59,595 nt of DNA from a virus: positions 1 to 59,595 of the IMG/VR virus record IMGVR_UViG_3300027791_003052. The stretch is one strand, 5' to 3'. Below the pieces are notes generated by a model. The model saw only the letters and a list, made by a program, of their open reading frames with translations, was not told the origin of the DNA and ran no database searches. Positions 43,091 through 52,805 of this stretch are shown piece after piece. A program made the translations under genes and the position numbers. Position 1 is the stretch's first letter. The number at the start of each line of letters is the position of its first letter.

Positions 43091-46000
43091 TCAATCTACT
43101 TCCAATATTGGTTGACCACTTCCTCTTCCACCAGGATTTACTCTTAATGTATTTGGATTCGTTGTGAACGTTTGAACAGGCGAACCACCATCTAAAGTAG
43201 TTAATGATGTTTGTTTTGAACCATTAAAGAAAGAATTTTCCAGTCCTGTTGTTAAATCTGCCACATTTCTGTAATGATATGGTACATACCCATCCAATGG
43301 AACTGCACTTATCGTATTACCAACAACAAGAGATCCACTTTGTGAAAATTCTCTAAAGTTTAGTTTTTTACGATATAATGTTTGTGTTACGAACTCTCTA
43401 CCTTTAGATTCATCATTTGGATCTATGTTTTGTGGAATATCAACGTTATAACTCTCTGTTATAACATCTACTCTTTTTCTTTCTTTTACAAAATTATTAT
43501 CTTTATCTAATCTTGTTATTATCGTATGTCCGTTTTGTGCATATATTGGAAATCCAGCAACTGTTAGTGAATCTACATCCATACCAATTTGATTGAATAC
43601 AGTTGAATCAAATTCTCCAGATTGAGAAGTTTCAAATTGTGCATTAACAGTAATTGAAATTCCACCCATATCCGAACCACTATTTACAGTTATAAATCCA
43701 TATTGGCTTATATCACTACTTGCTACTATTGTACTCGTATATGAATCTTTAGTACCTCCTAATGATGGTGCTATTGACTCTGATACTGTTCCTTCAAAAT
43801 TATTTTTACCACCACTTAGAACCGTAATATCTGATGTAATTAATGTACCTGATATTCCTTCATTTGTAGATTTTACATTAATATCATTTACATCGATTGT
43901 AGATGTATGATTATGTAATGATGCACCAGTAGGTTTTCTATCCACTTTACTTCTTTCAAGTATATGTGGTTCGATTAATATTCCACTTGCCACCTTTGCT
44001 CTTGCTGGTACTAGTGATTCTAATACATCAAATAATGATTTATCTATATATCTAACTAATTGTATATATTCTGATAAGTTTAATTGATATCTTTCAAAAT
44101 AATATTTTCTTAATTTATTTAATTCTGAATATTCTGTGTTATAATCATCAGATGGGTCACCAATATAATCGTCTATTTCAAAACCACCTAATGATTTCAT
44201 AATATCCATATTAATCTCTTTTATAGGAGAGAAAAATAATCCCAATTTATCCGAATCAAGTGGAGCTTGGTCAAATGATTTTTTAGTAGCCCTACTTTTA
44301 TATGATAAATCTAATATTTTAGTTTGAGTTTCAAATCTAACTTTATTTCCACTACTAAATCCACTTGATGGTACTTCTGCCGTTACATCTCTATCATATG
44401 AAACATATTGATGAGGATATTGTGTTATTGAAGTAAAATTAGATGCAGTTGCAAATGAACTATATGTTGTATCTATTGAAACATTCTTAATAGATGTATC
44501 TCCTACCGAACTTCTATCTTTTGGATATTCAAAATCTAATCTGAATATTAAATCTTCAGTAGATGATTTGATGTGATTTCCATTAATAGCTTCTGGTAAT
44601 AATGTATGATTAGAAATAACAGATTCACTCAAAGGAGCAGACCATAATCTAAATTCATCAATAGAACCAGTTAACGTAGAACCACCAATTGTTAATTCAT
44701 GTCCAGTTTCCCATCCATTATTACTACTTGGAACTTTCATAGTACTTGATGTACTATTTCTAATTCTTCCTTGCAATCCTTCTTTTAAATAAACATCAAT
44801 GGTATCTTCACCACTTCCCGTTATTCTGTTAATGGCAATTTGTGTATATTCATCATTAAAGAACGCAACTTGTTCAGTTGAAGAGGATATATAAGTACTA
44901 CCACTTAATATGTTTAATGTTAATTTAGCAAGTGAACCAGATTCAGGATAATCTACATCCAAACTCCATCCAGCCGTACTTATTAATCTTTGGTCTTTTT
45001 TCTGATCTGTATTTAATCTAAATTCTACTGAATCAGGATACTTTTCATTATGAGATTTCCATGGTACTATTATAGAATCACTTCCACTAATATTAATTGC
45101 AGATGTTCTATCCTCGTATGTGAATTGTGTAGTTCTATTTCCAGGTTGTGGTCCACCAAACTCCATTATAGTTAATAATGATTGTGGAATACCATAACAA
45201 CTTAGTGCTGCTGATAACGCCCTTCGTGTACCTTTGTGTTTATGTAAATATGGTAAGTTATTAAGTAATCTTCTCCAAACTTCATTCTGTCTATCTTTAC
45301 CACTCATCTCAGAGGCAATACTACCATCTGAATTTTTACCAAATGCATACTCCCACAAGAATTGTGATTGTACACCCATATCAGCATCCCAACCAAGAGA
45401 TTCTAACATATGATAAATCAATTTATCATTAATTCCGTTTTCGAATTTATGTTCTAATTTTTTAGTTTGTTTGATACCATTAATATGTGCCCACAATATA
45501 TCAAAGTGTTGACCAATCATATCAAAGAATAAAGTAAATGATTGACCTTCTTCATCATTTTGTATATGAGCTGGTAAATTATTAACTAATCTTGATGAAT
45601 TATCTCCATCATGTATTCTTGAAGTTGTTTTTATACTATTATACCAACTGGTTACGGATGAATCATTCGATTCAGATAATGCACTTCCACCAGCTCCAGG
45701 ATATGTCAATCCACTTACTGATGAACTTGTATATAAGAACTTTTCAAATGCATCAAATCCTTTTTTAGAATCATTTATTTTATCAAGAGTTCGTTTAGCT
45801 TCATTTTTAATAGCAACAGAACTTGTAGCAGAACCAGTAATAGTACTCGATACTCCACTTCCTAAATCAATTGAACTACCAGATACTAATCCATTGTATC
45901 TGTTTTCATATGATTGTATTAACTTAACTTTATAATAAAAGTTCTCAACTCGTTCTTCCGCGGAAGAGTATTTTACAAATGAACCCCAATCGATTTCTGA

Positions 46001-48394
46001 AGTACTACTTTCTTCAAAATAATTACCAGTACCATTTTCTACTAAAGTAAGAGATGATGTTACAAAGTTAATATTTAAATTATCTAAAGAATATTCTGAT
46101 GAAGAAATAAATTGATTTACAACTTCATTTGAAGTAGTTGATCCACTTGCAATTAAATCATCTAAAATTTGATAACCAATTACATCGTTTGTTTCTAATG
46201 CGAAATTAGGAGTAAGTGGTGTACAATGTGTAGATATATCATCAACAATAGTTATTTGATCTATTATAGGGATTGCCTGTAATTTTGATAACCAAATAGT
46301 ATCGTTAGTATTTACATTTTTAGGAAGTGGTTCATATAGTTTTAATACTAATGTTTTTTCTTCGTTTATTTTTACTTGTTGATTGGTTTGGTTGTTATAC
46401 TGATACGTTGATAATGTTTCCGTATCAATACCCCATGTAGCTACTAATTTATTATTACCATCCCCTAAATGTAAATAATGAGTTAAGAATGGAGAAATGG
46501 AATCTGTAAAAACATCTGTATTAAATCCTTTAGCAAATGCATTTCTTAAATCAGAAATTACATCCGCTCTTCTTAGATTTAAATCACCTACATCAAATGA
46601 AATACTTATACGTTCTTCCTTACCATCTGTTTTTGAATCTCCCTCGGTATTGGTAGGAATTAATAATAAATTAAACTGCAATATACCATTAACTTCTAAT
46701 GGACGTATTTTTGCAAGATTTAATTTATTTAAAATATCACCAACATTAAAAGATGCAACTCCAATTGCAGGAAATTGTCCTAATGATGAAACAGAAGTTT
46801 TCTTTCCAGCATATATGTTAATAAAGTTGGTATTAATAGATTGCCATGAAATTTCAAATGGAACGTTTGTTCCTTTAAAATCAGCTCCTACAATGTTTTG
46901 TGGATAATTTATAGTAGTAATATCAGGACCAGGTAAATAGGCTTTACTTTCAACTGTTACTGTTATTTTTTCTAAGGTACTACTACCACCCCTATCAGAT
47001 ATTGCCTGTAAATGAACGGTGTAGTTACCTACTCCATTATAGAAATCCGATGTTTTTAATATTAAACTACCATTTGTATCAATTTGTCTTTGTGTATTAC
47101 CAAGAGTGTAAATTACCTTATCGGCATTAACACTTCTATATGGTATTTTTATAGAATTTGAATCTGATATGTTAAGTTTAACACGAGTAATGTCTGCCTT
47201 TATACTTGGTGCATCTGGGGCTTCTTCAACTGCAACCTTAATGGCATTAACTACTATATTGTATTGTCCTCCAGATAGTGGTAAAGTAAATTCCTTTGTT
47301 TTAGTAGTTTTATTACTTCGATTATCTGGTGTATTATGTGTAAATGTAGTGGTGTGGGTAAAATCACTAATACCTACACTTATAAATTTTATAAAAGAGT
47401 TTCCTTTATTATTATTTGGTGTATATTTTAAGTTAATATCACTTTCATCAATAACAAATCCACTCTCACCCCATGAAGTTTGATATTGTATGATATCATT
47501 AGCAGATACATAACCTTCTATATTAACTTTTATTTCAGTTCCACTAACGGGTTCATCATCATCAATAATAACATCATTTAAATCAAACGCTAAAGTAAGT
47601 TGTTGGGTTTTAGTTATAGTATCTGTTATTTTATTTATTTGATCTAATACGGGGATTGATACTCCGTTTTTCTCTAATCTAAATTCATAATAATCATACT
47701 CAACAAAACCAACAATGGGTTGTTGTCTTTTTACATTAGGCTCAACTCCCCTTGAATACCCCAAGTAGTATGAGTCAACACCCTGTCCTGTATTAAACGA
47801 ATCGTTGGAATTAAAGTTAATTCCCATTGAATCTTCACCAAAACCTCGGTAAGTATCACTATCATTTCTGATAGGAATTCTATTGTCTGGTTCTATAAAA
47901 TCATCATCAAATTGTTCAATTAATGGTTTTATTGTTTTAGTGAATTTCTTCTTAGTGGAATATAATTTATATTCATCATTAGAAGTAAATCCACTTTTTA
48001 TTATCTTAAAATATTTAGGTGTTAATAATTCCTTTCCAGTATAATTGAATATCTTAGCAGGAGTTTTTAAAGTATCCTTACCATTTATAAGAATACTACC
48101 ACCTTTGTTTGATGTAATATTAACTGATAAATTTCTACTTTCCGATAATATCTTTGTTTCTTTTTTTATATATGTACAACTTCCATTACTAACAGTTGCA
48201 TTTGGATTATAGTTTGTAGCTGATCTATCCATACAACCACTAATAACTGACACAGTCGTTTTTGTAGAACCACCAGTTCCGCCTCCCCCTCCTCCGCCAG
48301 TATTTCTGACAAGTTCATATGAGTCACCATAGTTTCCATCTTCACCACTACCGCCACCTTCTATTTGGTCATAAAAATTTGCTCTAACTGCCAT
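43091..48394 (-). CDS. Large tail/baseplate protein with a GCMD repeat and a LamG domain
   Basis: The 1767-residue protein has a glycine-rich lead (residues 34-42), one Cys-bounded GCMDRSATNYNPNATVSNG repeat at 53-75, a long series of beta-type modules, a YLHKHKGTRRALSAALSCYG helix region near 1050 and a LamG jelly roll around 1130-1290 (GWSLDVDYPESGS, IGGSTLTGSIDEFRLW). Its size and place next to wedge genes fit a tail or baseplate wedge-associated fibre protein. The start is exactly one base after a motif copy, which leaves no room for a normal leader. Confidence 0.78.
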   Translation of the reverse strand: MAVRANFYDQIEGGGSGEDGNYGDSYELVRNTGGGGGGGTGGSTKTTVSVISGCMDRSATNYNPNATVSNGSCTYIKKETKILSESRNLSVNITSNKGGSILINGKDTLKTPAKIFNYTGKELLTPKYFKIIKSGFTSNDEYKLYSTKKKFTKTIKPLIEQFDDDFIEPDNRIPIRNDSDTYRGFGEDSMGINFNSNDSFNTGQGVDSYYLGYSRGVEPNVKRQQPIVGFVEYDYYEFRLEKNGVSIPVLDQINKITDTITKTQQLTLAFDLNDVIIDDDEPVSGTEIKVNIEGYVSANDIIQYQTSWGESGFVIDESDINLKYTPNNNKGNSFIKFISVGISDFTHTTTFTHNTPDNRSNKTTKTKEFTLPLSGGQYNIVVNAIKVAVEEAPDAPSIKADITRVKLNISDSNSIKIPYRSVNADKVIYTLGNTQRQIDTNGSLILKTSDFYNGVGNYTVHLQAISDRGGSSTLEKITVTVESKAYLPGPDITTINYPQNIVGADFKGTNVPFEISWQSINTNFINIYAGKKTSVSSLGQFPAIGVASFNVGDILNKLNLAKIRPLEVNGILQFNLLLIPTNTEGDSKTDGKEERISISFDVGDLNLRRADVISDLRNAFAKGFNTDVFTDSISPFLTHYLHLGDGNNKLVATWGIDTETLSTYQYNNQTNQQVKINEEKTLVLKLYEPLPKNVNTNDTIWLSKLQAIPIIDQITIVDDISTHCTPLTPNFALETNDVIGYQILDDLIASGSTTSNEVVNQFISSSEYSLDNLNINFVTSSLTLVENGTGNYFEESSTSEIDWGSFVKYSSAEERVENFYYKVKLIQSYENRYNGLVSGSSIDLGSGVSSTITGSATSSVAIKNEAKRTLDKINDSKKGFDAFEKFLYTSSSVSGLTYPGAGGSALSESNDSSVTSWYNSIKTTSRIHDGDNSSRLVNNLPAHIQNDEEGQSFTLFFDMIGQHFDILWAHINGIKQTKKLEHKFENGINDKLIYHMLESLGWDADMGVQSQFLWEYAFGKNSDGSIASEMSGKDRQNEVWRRLLNNLPYLHKHKGTRRALSAALSCYGIPQSLLTIMEFGGPQPGNRTTQFTYEDRTSAINISGSDSIIVPWKSHNEKYPDSVEFRLNTDQKKDQRLISTAGWSLDVDYPESGSLAKLTLNILSGSTYISSSTEQVAFFNDEYTQIAINRITGSGEDTIDVYLKEGLQGRIRNSTSSTMKVPSSNNGWETGHELTIGGSTLTGSIDEFRLWSAPLSESVISNHTLLPEAINGNHIKSSTEDLIFRLDFEYPKDRSSVGDTSIKNVSIDTTYSSFATASNFTSITQYPHQYVSYDRDVTAEVPSSGFSSGNKVRFETQTKILDLSYKSRATKKSFDQAPLDSDKLGLFFSPIKEINMDIMKSLGGFEIDDYIGDPSDDYNTEYSELNKLRKYYFERYQLNLSEYIQLVRYIDKSLFDVLESLVPARAKVASGILIEPHILERSKVDRKPTGASLHNHTSTIDVNDINVKSTNEGISGTLITSDITVLSGGKNNFEGTVSESIAPSLGGTKDSYTSTIVASSDISQYGFITVNSGSDMGGISITVNAQFETSQSGEFDSTVFNQIGMDVDSLTVAGFPIYAQNGHTIITRLDKDNNFVKERKRVDVITESYNVDIPQNIDPNDESKGREFVTQTLYRKKLNFREFSQSGSLVVGNTISAVPLDGYVPYHYRNVADLTTGLENSFFNGSKQTSLTTLDGGSPVQTFTTNPNTLRVNPGGRGSGQPILEVD

Positions 48395-48395
48395 G

Positions 48396-48407
48396 TATAT
48401 AAATATC
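48396..48407 (-). promoter_or_regulatory. Recurrent 12-mer abutting a start codon
   Basis: GATATTTATATA, with one base between the motif and the ATG at 48394. If it acts as a -7 type box, the message would start at or close to the ATG. Confidence 0.45.
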
Positions 48408-48421
48408 CTTATTTAATATTA

Positions 48422-50398
48422 CTATCTCTCTCGTGGAGGTCTATTTTTTCGTATCACTATATCTCCTCCACCAAGGTAACTTCCACCTTGACCGGTAAAT
48501 GATGTATTGTCTTCTATCATATCATCCATTTGACCTGATGTTTGTCCTCCTCCGGTTGTTGATCCAACTGATACAATCGGTATTGATACCGGTGGTGGTG
48601 GTGTTGGTTTACCAACAACCGGTGGTTTCGGTTTTGGTGGTGGTGGTATTGGTTTAATAACAACAACCGGTGGTATCGGCCTTTTTGGTATTGTAACACA
48701 AGGTCCTAACTCAATACATACAATACCAGGTCCTTTTGATATCGAACCTCTTTGTGCACAAATTGTTGTTGTATCACCTGGAAGTAAATTACTTGATGTT
48801 TTAGTATTACCAACTGCATCTTTATAAGTTACCGATAAGGGAAAGCTTTCCCTTGTTGTATCATACCATGGGTTGGGTACAGTTTTACCTGCTCCATAAT
48901 TATTATTATAGCTATCTGTTCCTAATTGATTTTGTCCATAATAATTTGCAATATCGTTATACTCAGGATATGGTTTTGTAAGTAATGGAAGGTTGTTACT
49001 ATTTTTAACAATATACATACGAGTAGATGCTATTTTATCAGGCTTGGGTACTTCCCTAACATCATTTGTCCATTTAATCGAACCAACATCATGTTTGATA
49101 TTAAACGAATCATACATCTTTCCGTTAACAGGTGTTTGGATTTGTCCGTTTAATTTCCATTTAATATTTGCAGTTGAAGACCAAATATAATACTTTTTAG
49201 ATACACTTTCAATTACACCCTCATATTTACAACTTCCATTATCAGAAGTAGCGTTTGGATTGAAATTAAGTGCACTTGAATCAGTACATCCTTCGATTTC
49301 TTCTTCCTCAACAATCACTTCCTTATATGTACAACTACCGTCGTTATCTTGAGCCAATGAATTATAATTTTCAGCTTTTGGATCTGTACAACCTCGTACT
49401 CGTGCATTTACCTTATCTGGAACAGTAGAAGTGTATATTGAATTAGATGTGGTTGATTTTAAAATTTGACTAACCTTATCAAGTGTAATTTGCTCTTCTT
49501 TAGATAATATATTATCTTTCTGTATATCTCGTTTTGGTAAATAGAAATCAATACAATTAATCAAAGATGATTGTGCATCTTGTAATAGTTGTGCTATTGA
49601 TAAATCAATACAATCTGTTTTATCTCCATTTGGGTTACCATAATTTATATCATTAATACTCCAATTTTTATTTGATGCGTAATAGTTCATAGATTCAATA
49701 AACTTTGTTTTGATTCTATGTAATAAAACTTCAAAGCTTTCTATATTGAATTCTTTTTTAATTAAATTAATATAATCAACTCCATCTTTTTCCTTACCTT
49801 TGGAAAATAAAAAGTTTTGAAGAATTTCTTCCAATTTCAATCCCTCTATAAAAACATTTACATAATAAATCACATCATCTCTAAACGTTTCGTTTTCAAG
49901 AAATACATCCAATCGTTTTTCTAAATCTTTATTTTTCTTTTTAGCTCTATTTGGTAAAACTCTAATTTCTGTTCTTGATGGTGAAATTTCATGTATCCAT
50001 AAATTATCACCTTCAATTGAATCAACACCCACTCTTCTGTTTAAAAGAGTTACTTGTGTTTTAAATATTCCGTTTGAATACCCAGCTTCTCTAATTAATT
50101 TTTCAATATCTACTATAAATTCGGTTGTTCCGTTTTTCTTTTTTGTTTGGGAATTATCTGATATTATAAAATATTCAGATATATTAACATCATCAATATA
50201 AATGTATCGTACCAATTTACCATCATCCCCTTGTGGTAGTTGGTTTTCACTTGAATCAAATAAAATAAATTCGATCATATCAGAACAACCCAACCCAAAG
50301 TTAGATTTAGATATTTCTTTTTCAAATACCTTTCTATCCTCAGAGTCAACCTTGTACCCTTTTCTATCGATTATGTCTTTAAATCCTTTTATAGCCAT
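48422..50398 (-). CDS. Virion protein with two GCTD-type repeats and a proline-rich tail
   Basis: The 658-residue protein has an N-terminal domain of mixed alpha and beta (MAIKGFKDIIDRKG), a coiled segment near 230-290, then two Cys-bounded repeats, GCTDPKAENYNSLAQDND (about 333-355) and GCTDSSALNFNPNATSDN (about 369-391), and a C-terminal Pro-rich low-complexity region (PPPPKPKPP-type). The repeats bind calcium or form small disulfide modules in other proteins. GGATAAGAA lies just before the ATG. It is probably a tail or baseplate decoration protein. Confidence 0.72.
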   Translation of the reverse strand: MAIKGFKDIIDRKGYKVDSEDRKVFEKEISKSNFGLGCSDMIEFILFDSSENQLPQGDDGKLVRYIYIDDVNISEYFIISDNSQTKKKNGTTEFIVDIEKLIREAGYSNGIFKTQVTLLNRRVGVDSIEGDNLWIHEISPSRTEIRVLPNRAKKKNKDLEKRLDVFLENETFRDDVIYYVNVFIEGLKLEEILQNFLFSKGKEKDGVDYINLIKKEFNIESFEVLLHRIKTKFIESMNYYASNKNWSINDINYGNPNGDKTDCIDLSIAQLLQDAQSSLINCIDFYLPKRDIQKDNILSKEEQITLDKVSQILKSTTSNSIYTSTVPDKVNARVRGCTDPKAENYNSLAQDNDGSCTYKEVIVEEEEIEGCTDSSALNFNPNATSDNGSCKYEGVIESVSKKYYIWSSTANIKWKLNGQIQTPVNGKMYDSFNIKHDVGSIKWTNDVREVPKPDKIASTRMYIVKNSNNLPLLTKPYPEYNDIANYYGQNQLGTDSYNNNYGAGKTVPNPWYDTTRESFPLSVTYKDAVGNTKTSSNLLPGDTTTICAQRGSISKGPGIVCIELGPCVTIPKRPIPPVVVIKPIPPPPKPKPPVVGKPTPPPPVSIPIVSVGSTTGGGQTSGQMDDMIEDNTSFTGQGGSYLGGGDIVIRKNRPPRER

Positions 50399-50401
50399 TT
50401 C

Positions 50402-51742
50402 TTATCCTTTATTTTTTCTAATCTTCCAAGTAAGTCCTTCTTGTTTTAAGTTACCAGTACCATCTTCAAACTCAACTTCTATTTTAAATTTACCGGTATA
50501 ATCTCTGGCTTTGTTTCCCCAACGCTTTGGTTTTGGATTGTTCTTACCTCCGATTGATTTTCTAAAGAAAAATGGTATTTCTTGAGTTGCACCCTGTTCA
50601 ATGTTAGCATTAGCGGATGGTTTCAATGATGAATCAGAACCAAATCCCATTATAGGACCTATTCCACCAGCATCGGTAACTGTTAGTTTAACTTTAGTTA
50701 TTTTTTTACCATCATCTCTAAGATTTTGTATTTTTATAAAACCACCCTTTCCACTTTGTGGATTTTTCCTAGAAGTTGTCCATGAAGCATCAAACCCAGT
50801 CCAATCAGCTGGTTTATCTTTTATAACTCCCCAATATGCTTCATTACCTGTAAATGGTGTTAAACCACTTGCTGCAGCTGCTGTTTCTGCGGCAACTCCC
50901 GATACTTGACTTGTAAGTTGGTTAGTAATTGCTTTCTGAACTTCTAAAAGTTGTTGTAATGTTTTCTTTTGTGCCTGTAATCCTCGGACTTGTGCATTTA
51001 GAGAAACCCTCTCTACTCCCTCCTTACTACCTGCTATAACTGCGTTTTGAAAATCAGATAATAATGTAGTAAATCTGTTATTCGCAACTTGTGTTTCATT
51101 TTGAGCAGAAGCTTCTTGTAATTTTGCCAAATCCAATTGAACTTCCAATTCTGCAATTCTACTTTTTAAACTTTCTATTTCAGAAAGAGCAGTATTCCAT
51201 TTCTGTCTAAAATCTTCTGAAACTTTTACCAATGCTTCGTACTTAGCTAAAAGATCATTATATATTTTTTGTTTAACAAAAGGTCCTTTTTCAGGCTTCT
51301 TCTTTTTTATTAACTCATCGACTTTTACATCTAAGGATTTTTTTAGTTCTTCTTCATTATATTTTGGCTTTTCTATATAACCAGAAGTTTCTCCACTAAA
51401 CTTAGTTTGATTATCATCGTATTCTAACGTTTCTCCATCATCAACCCAATCTGATTTATATCTTGGGGAAATTTGCTTTCCCTTGATTGGTCTATCATTC
51501 CACTTTATTGGTGGTGGGACATCTCTAAACGGTCTAACTTGTTTGTTATTTTTTTTACGTACAAGAATACCACCTGTTTTTTTATCCCTTTGTATTCCTT
51601 TAGAACCTTTCTTAGCAAGTTGCTCTGTTCTAATCTCATCTCGGCGCGGAGGCAATCCACCCTTCATTAAGTCTTGCTTAGGTTTATCAGGAGACTTTTT
51701 GAAAAGTTCTCCTACTTTAAAATCTTCAGGTTTAGCTGCCAT
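50402..51742 (-). CDS. Coiled-coil virion protein
   Basis: The 446-residue protein has a basic, Lys/Pro-rich N terminus (about 1-110), a long coiled coil (about 145-290, with heptad-like LKSRIAELEVQLDLAKLQ) and a C-terminal beta domain (about 320-446; TDAGGIGPIMGFG, KFKIEVEFEDGTGN). The design, with a positively charged end and a globular beta tip, fits an elongated tail or fibre-connecting protein. Two bases separate it from the next gene. Family not recognised. Confidence 0.68.
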   Translation of the reverse strand: MAAKPEDFKVGELFKKSPDKPKQDLMKGGLPPRRDEIRTEQLAKKGSKGIQRDKKTGGILVRKKNNKQVRPFRDVPPPIKWNDRPIKGKQISPRYKSDWVDDGETLEYDDNQTKFSGETSGYIEKPKYNEEELKKSLDVKVDELIKKKKPEKGPFVKQKIYNDLLAKYEALVKVSEDFRQKWNTALSEIESLKSRIAELEVQLDLAKLQEASAQNETQVANNRFTTLLSDFQNAVIAGSKEGVERVSLNAQVRGLQAQKKTLQQLLEVQKAITNQLTSQVSGVAAETAAAASGLTPFTGNEAYWGVIKDKPADWTGFDASWTTSRKNPQSGKGGFIKIQNLRDDGKKITKVKLTVTDAGGIGPIMGFGSDSSLKPSANANIEQGATQEIPFFFRKSIGGKNNPKPKRWGNKARDYTGKFKIEVEFEDGTGNLKQEGLTWKIRKNKG

Positions 51743-51743
51743 G

Positions 51744-52805
51744 TTATAATTCTACGGTGAATGTTAAATCCTTGTCTTCAAAGTATTCAACTACACCATT
51801 TCTATTTATTTTTGTTTCAATATAGTAATCTCTATTGATTTCCCAATTTGTTAAATTTAATTTAAAGAAGTGTCCGTTTGCATCACAACTAATTTTAGTA
51901 TAGTCATCATCGAATGGAATTACCACTTCACCAGTTACTACATCTTTAATTTGATAGTATGTAGTTGTAGGTAAATATTTAACATCTCTATAAGAATATG
52001 TGTTGGTGTAAGTTTTAAGAGGATATTTTTCTCTTGCGAAAACTCTAATTGTAGGTTTACTTCCCCTCTTATACGAAGTTTTTAATCTTTTAAACGTTAC
52101 ATGAATATCATCCGATGCAAGTTCTGTAAGAGAACCTGTTGTATAAGTTGAATCATCCCAACCAATTCTTATTTTAGGTTGGTAAATTGTATTTGTTTCT
52201 TTTGAAAAGAACTTCAATTGTCCATAATCAGTAGTATCATTCTCTTTCTCAGAATCATGTTTCAATATTAATCCATTATTTGGAATTGAACCAGATACCC
52301 AATCTTGAACTGTATTTAATACATTCATTGATATATCAGATGATGAATAAGAAAATGTCTGTGATGCCGATGAACCAGTTAACCACATTCCTCCTTTACC
52401 ATTGTGTGAACCTGAACTTTCTAATGAAGCCGAACCGATTAACCAATTTGATAAAGTTGTTCTTTTATTCCAACTACATCCCTCAATTGATATCACATCA
52501 AATCGAGTTCCAATTCCAACATCCCATGATTGGGAAACAGGATGAGCATGAAGTGTATAATCTGTTGGGGATTCAATTGATTCACATTCTCTAATAATAA
52601 GTTCAGCAGAATGTACAGAAATATCTCCACTTGCATTTGAAGCAGATATTTCATTTGTATTAAATTGAATTAAAGAACGAGAAATATCCTTTAAGTTACC
52701 ATAATACGTTTTAGTTATTTCCAATACCTCATCCCTACCTGTATTTTGGGTAGGTTGTTGTAAATAAATTGTTGAATCTTTTGATGCTGTTACGAAATAA
52801 TACAT
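51744..52805 (-). CDS. Beta-sandwich virion protein, DNRLRE-like
   Basis: The 353-residue protein starts MYYFVTASKDSTIYLQQPTQ with NTGRDEVLEI, then a LIQFNTNEIS strand, a Trp-rich SQSWDVGIGTRFD and W-containing pattern typical of DNRLRE-type jelly rolls seen in secreted and fibre proteins. The second half (about 235-353) looks like an immunoglobulin-type beta domain. It starts at the shared base after the gp6-like gene (1-base overlap). A carbohydrate-binding or connector role in the baseplate is likely. Confidence 0.68.
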   Translation of the reverse strand: MYYFVTASKDSTIYLQQPTQNTGRDEVLEITKTYYGNLKDISRSLIQFNTNEISASNASGDISVHSAELIIRECESIESPTDYTLHAHPVSQSWDVGIGTRFDVISIEGCSWNKRTTLSNWLIGSASLESSGSHNGKGGMWLTGSSASQTFSYSSSDISMNVLNTVQDWVSGSIPNNGLILKHDSEKENDTTDYGQLKFFSKETNTIYQPKIRIGWDDSTYTTGSLTELASDDIHVTFKRLKTSYKRGSKPTIRVFAREKYPLKTYTNTYSYRDVKYLPTTTYYQIKDVVTGEVVIPFDDDYTKISCDANGHFFKLNLTNWEINRDYYIETKINRNGVVEYFEDKDLTFTVEL

